A program made the position numbers and the translations under genes. 64,000 nucleotides of DNA from Chryseobacterium nakagawai (GTDB lineage: Bacteria; Bacteroidota; Bacteroidia; Flavobacteriales; Weeksellaceae): assembly GCF_900637665.1 (NCBI RefSeq), contig NZ_LR134386.1:2410501-2474500 (forward strand). Direction: 5' to 3'. The notes beneath the pieces were generated by a model. It had not been told where the DNA came from, made no database searches, and saw only the letters and a program-made list of their open reading frames with translations. This document shows positions 62,801 through 64,000 of the stretch, in pieces (position 1 is the first letter of the stretch; every line of letters starts with the position of its first letter).

Positions 62801-63999
62801 ATTTTGTAATAATTGTTATTTCCTGCAAAATAAGATCTTGATCCTGGAGTGAGTCCACTGAATATGATATCATTCACTGAAACATCATTGGTCATCTGTA
62901 TAGCTGTAATTCCAGTAGTGTAGAATCCTGAATACTGGTCAAAGAAAACATTATCGTTAATCGTAGGAAGACCACAATTGGCTGTTGCTCTGGTACTTGA
63001 TGGATCCAGGGACCAGTGGCTGAGGTCATTCCAGGTTCCGGCCCCTCCTTTCCAGTAAAAGTTTTTAGAAGCGCTGGCCTTGAAATTAATTCCGGAATTA
63101 TTCCCACTGTCTACGGAATTGCTGGCATTGATAGGTTTTGCACCTGCAACAGGAGTGACATAGCTTGCATTAATCCCTGAAATATTCATTCGGTTAAGCT
63201 CAACGAATCCATTTCCGTTAATGTTGTTGCCTAGGATCAGATTATTTCCACCCTGACCAGTAAAAGTAAGAACCAAATCACAGTCTGCACGATTAAAAAT
63301 CCAGCTGTCTGTGATGGTAAGTTTTACCGTAGTATCAGAAATAGTAATATTAGAAGCTGCATTAATAACTGCATTTTTTGTTTTGTTGTTTCCAAAAAAT
63401 CTGATGTCACCACCATTCACCTGAAAGTTGTCAGTAGTAAGGTACTGTATATTTCCAATACTGTTGCCTTCTTTATAGGCTTTACCAAAAAAATGATTGG
63501 TATTTCCTGAACCGGAATAACGCCCGTTGTAGTTTTGGAAGTATACAGAAGTATTGGGAGCCGTAATGGTCTGTTTTGTTAAAATATTGAGAAGATTCTG
63601 ACTTAGCAAAGCATTATCTATATTAACATTATTTCCTCCCAGCCAAAGCTCACCGGCTTTTATTTTTCTTCCGTCAGCATAAAGATTACTTGTTAAGGCA
63701 TTGTTATCAAAATTGAAAATGCCAGCCACTTCTACATCATAAGGAGTTCCTGAATTAGAGGGCATAAGATAAAAATTATCATTTCCGTAGATAACCAATT
63801 GACTTACTTTCTGACCTTCGAAATTCATATAACGATTTGCTGCCGGATCTCCTGGATTATATTTAATAAAACTAATGCTAACAGGAGCAGACACGTCCTT
63901 CTGAAGATAAAGATTACCATACAAAGTCGTATTAATATTCAAAACAGGACTGGCAGGAGCATTATTCCAGGTCATATTCCTTATTAAGGCAACTGTCCC
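59851..63999 (-). CDS. Giant repetitive surface protein (N-terminus outside the window)
   Basis: At least 1383 residues. The frame stays open past the ATG at 63975 to the window edge, so the start is elsewhere. The chain is a long array of short beta strands rich in Asn, Ser and Thr, with at least two copies (about 390 residues apart) of a distinct motif: YWxGGxGxW followed by HWSL, a CxxPT and NVFFDQ. A PKD/Ig-like domain (AAYTWTKLNNPNSGI, TFTQPGNYRVNVTYS) lies near the C-terminus. The end (GVENGKWIRVDND) is not a typical T9SS type A tail. Likely a secreted or surface adhesin-like protein. Confidence 0.8.
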   Translation of the reverse strand, partial: GTVALIRNMTWNNAPASPVLNINTTLYGNLYLQKDVSAPVSISFIKYNPGDPAANRYMNFEGQKVSQLVIYGNDNFYLMPSNSGTPYDVEVAGIFNFDNNALTSNLYADGRKIKAGELWLGGNNVNIDNALLSQNLLNILTKQTITAPNTSVYFQNYNGRYSGSGNTNHFFGKAYKEGNSIGNIQYLTTDNFQVNGGDIRFFGNNKTKNAVINAASNITISDTTVKLTITDSWIFNRADCDLVLTFTGQGGNNLILGNNINGNGFVELNRMNISGINASYVTPVAGAKPINASNSVDSGNNSGINFKASASKNFYWKGGAGTWNDLSHWSLDPSSTRATANCGLPTINDNVFFDQYSGFYTTGITAIQMTNDVSVNDIIFSGLTPGSRSYFAGNNNYYKMNVNGNMVLHAGYYDAGYFSGFTFVNINKPTGALKNVTPNGATSALTFSGDAQWKINRGTSQYDLIGSSSISQTNVPGNSLDISGTIMNVNAFNLNGSQLVMDNADLTVNSGFAINTKQPVVNTANSVIKLFRSTGGSDADIAFSNVNHYFERIEYTNSTTNTDYIISFSFPGGVINNFIIRSAVVSRIDKVNPSIVLKTTMSVNNLTIEKNNHVALEGNLQVNQSLKMLGDCLDRLTFAGINAPSRTLILPDYSTSSSNYIIDKIQLKSISSSGGQTYTATGSTDLGGNTGINFQDAIPSTSRNLYWIGGQGLWRDHQHWSLTSGGVPVTGCDIPTAIDNVFFDQNSGFTATLNKIQIRGAYLSKANNVTFNNALNQPVLDFTTDGGNPYYLSVYGNLTLQSDTKIIVPMSTFGLTRNIIMAQGTASGKTRYIDTKGAFIHLNVNAQDYFELKSPYQGDLNFLNAAGFKTNNFPMTLVNFRWNQSINNNPVVDLGQSVITGTRTNSAGIANYYMPSIPFYNFYSPYFYISTGNNPLTLNATEAKADMGYFTTNTPAGFNFGDLTVWKDGIVNTGTRIWNFNKMTFLGSTTTNSVSTLSSAGKYKTLYFNPGSYQVDNNQTVTENLFMTGTPCNRISVLRSTTGQNTINLDPAAMYTMFYASIRDMNFSRAVSAYGNSQDLGNTANLSIIPTDVQAAGFGGNKAICASEFPKTYDASALYGTDPNAAYTWTKLNNPNSGIISTGRLVTFTQPGNYRVNVTYSQDGCNITEDFTISSIALPADNTTYSPISAAKQASGDIQVKFKGSLAQTYIFTYTINNGPDQMITSAPNGEAIVLHSKGQSGTMVYRLKNIRFATGEACPVAINKEIVVNINPDCPTPGVVMLIDNILRGCTSDMGARRLSELNPITISNPPADAGVTRLISGTGIVVKEGNEVFMIRNSNALPETLTLPANKSYIQGAIIYHNDHFYEGVENGKWIRVDND

Positions 64000-64000
64000 A

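Noticed and set aside
1..64000. CRISPR arrays, insertion sequences, integrases
   Set aside because: No regularly spaced repeats and no transposase or integrase motifs were seen on either strand.

Overview
The window looks like chromosomal DNA of a flavobacterium of the Chryseobacterium type (Bacteroidota). The support is: strong AT bias; TonB-dependent receptors (TBDRs) with carboxypeptidase-like N-terminal domains; Bacteroidota-type promoters (TAnnTTTG at -7 with TTG about 19 nt upstream); a FecR/ECF sigma pair next to an STN-domain TBDR; a type IX secretion sorting tail; many SxC lipoproteins; and short dispersed non-coding repeats of a kind I associate with this group. This is inference from style and family content, not a database match. 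I see no prophage, integrase, transposase or CRISPR array.

Layout. 1-7.5 kb: the end of a fibre-like surface protein, an AraC regulator with a DAPG-hydrolase (PhlG)-like enzyme, tRNA-Lys, an acetyltransferase, two tandem membrane-spanning TPR/HTH regulators, then about 0.9 kb without genes. 7.5-15.5 kb: a TetX-like flavin monooxygenase with its AraC-type partner, then a complete RND efflux pump (adaptor, pump, outer-membrane channel). 15.7-23.5 kb: a minus-strand operon of small membrane protein, HypA, HypB, UreE-like protein, class III metal ABC importer (binding lipoprotein, permease, ATPase), acetyltransferase and TBDR. I read it as a nickel uptake and delivery operon; no urease or hydrogenase is in sight. 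23.8-31 kb: mixed single genes (secreted protein, acetyltransferase, DUF4041/GIY-YIG protein, methyltransferase, Crp/Fnr regulator, ketopantoate-reductase-like enzyme, hydrolase).

31-35.5 kb: a redox operon (superoxide dismutase, DUF2480, flavin reductase, ferredoxin-NADP reductase, 2Fe-2S ferredoxin, 4Fe-4S ferredoxin) diverges from a SufR-like HTH regulator with a cysteine cluster. A perfect 10-bp inverted repeat sits on the -33 element of the operon's promoter. 36-48 kb: an ECF sigma gene diverges from fecR, followed by an STN-domain TBDR, two duplicated beta-helix-like lipoproteins, a T9SS cargo protein, a lipoprotein of unknown function and an S41 protease. This looks like a cell-surface signalling and uptake locus with no SusD partner.

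48-52 kb: a fatty-acid-hydroxylase family protein, then a MarR regulator divergent from a UvrA-like ABC protein with a 29-bp operator between them. 52-56 kb: a beta-propeller phytase lipoprotein next to a large TBDR. 56-59.6 kb: a DUF4236 protein and an ECF41-type sigma factor upstream of an azoreductase and two NTF2-like proteins; matching promoters TGTCAC(A/G)-N16-TGTC lie before the sigma gene and before azoR. 59.8 kb to the end: a giant repetitive surface protein whose N-terminus lies outside the window.

The strongest candidates for undescribed systems are the orphan nickel operon, the SufR-like redox operon with its operator, the sigma/FecR/TBDR/beta-helix/S41 locus and the ECF41 regulon.
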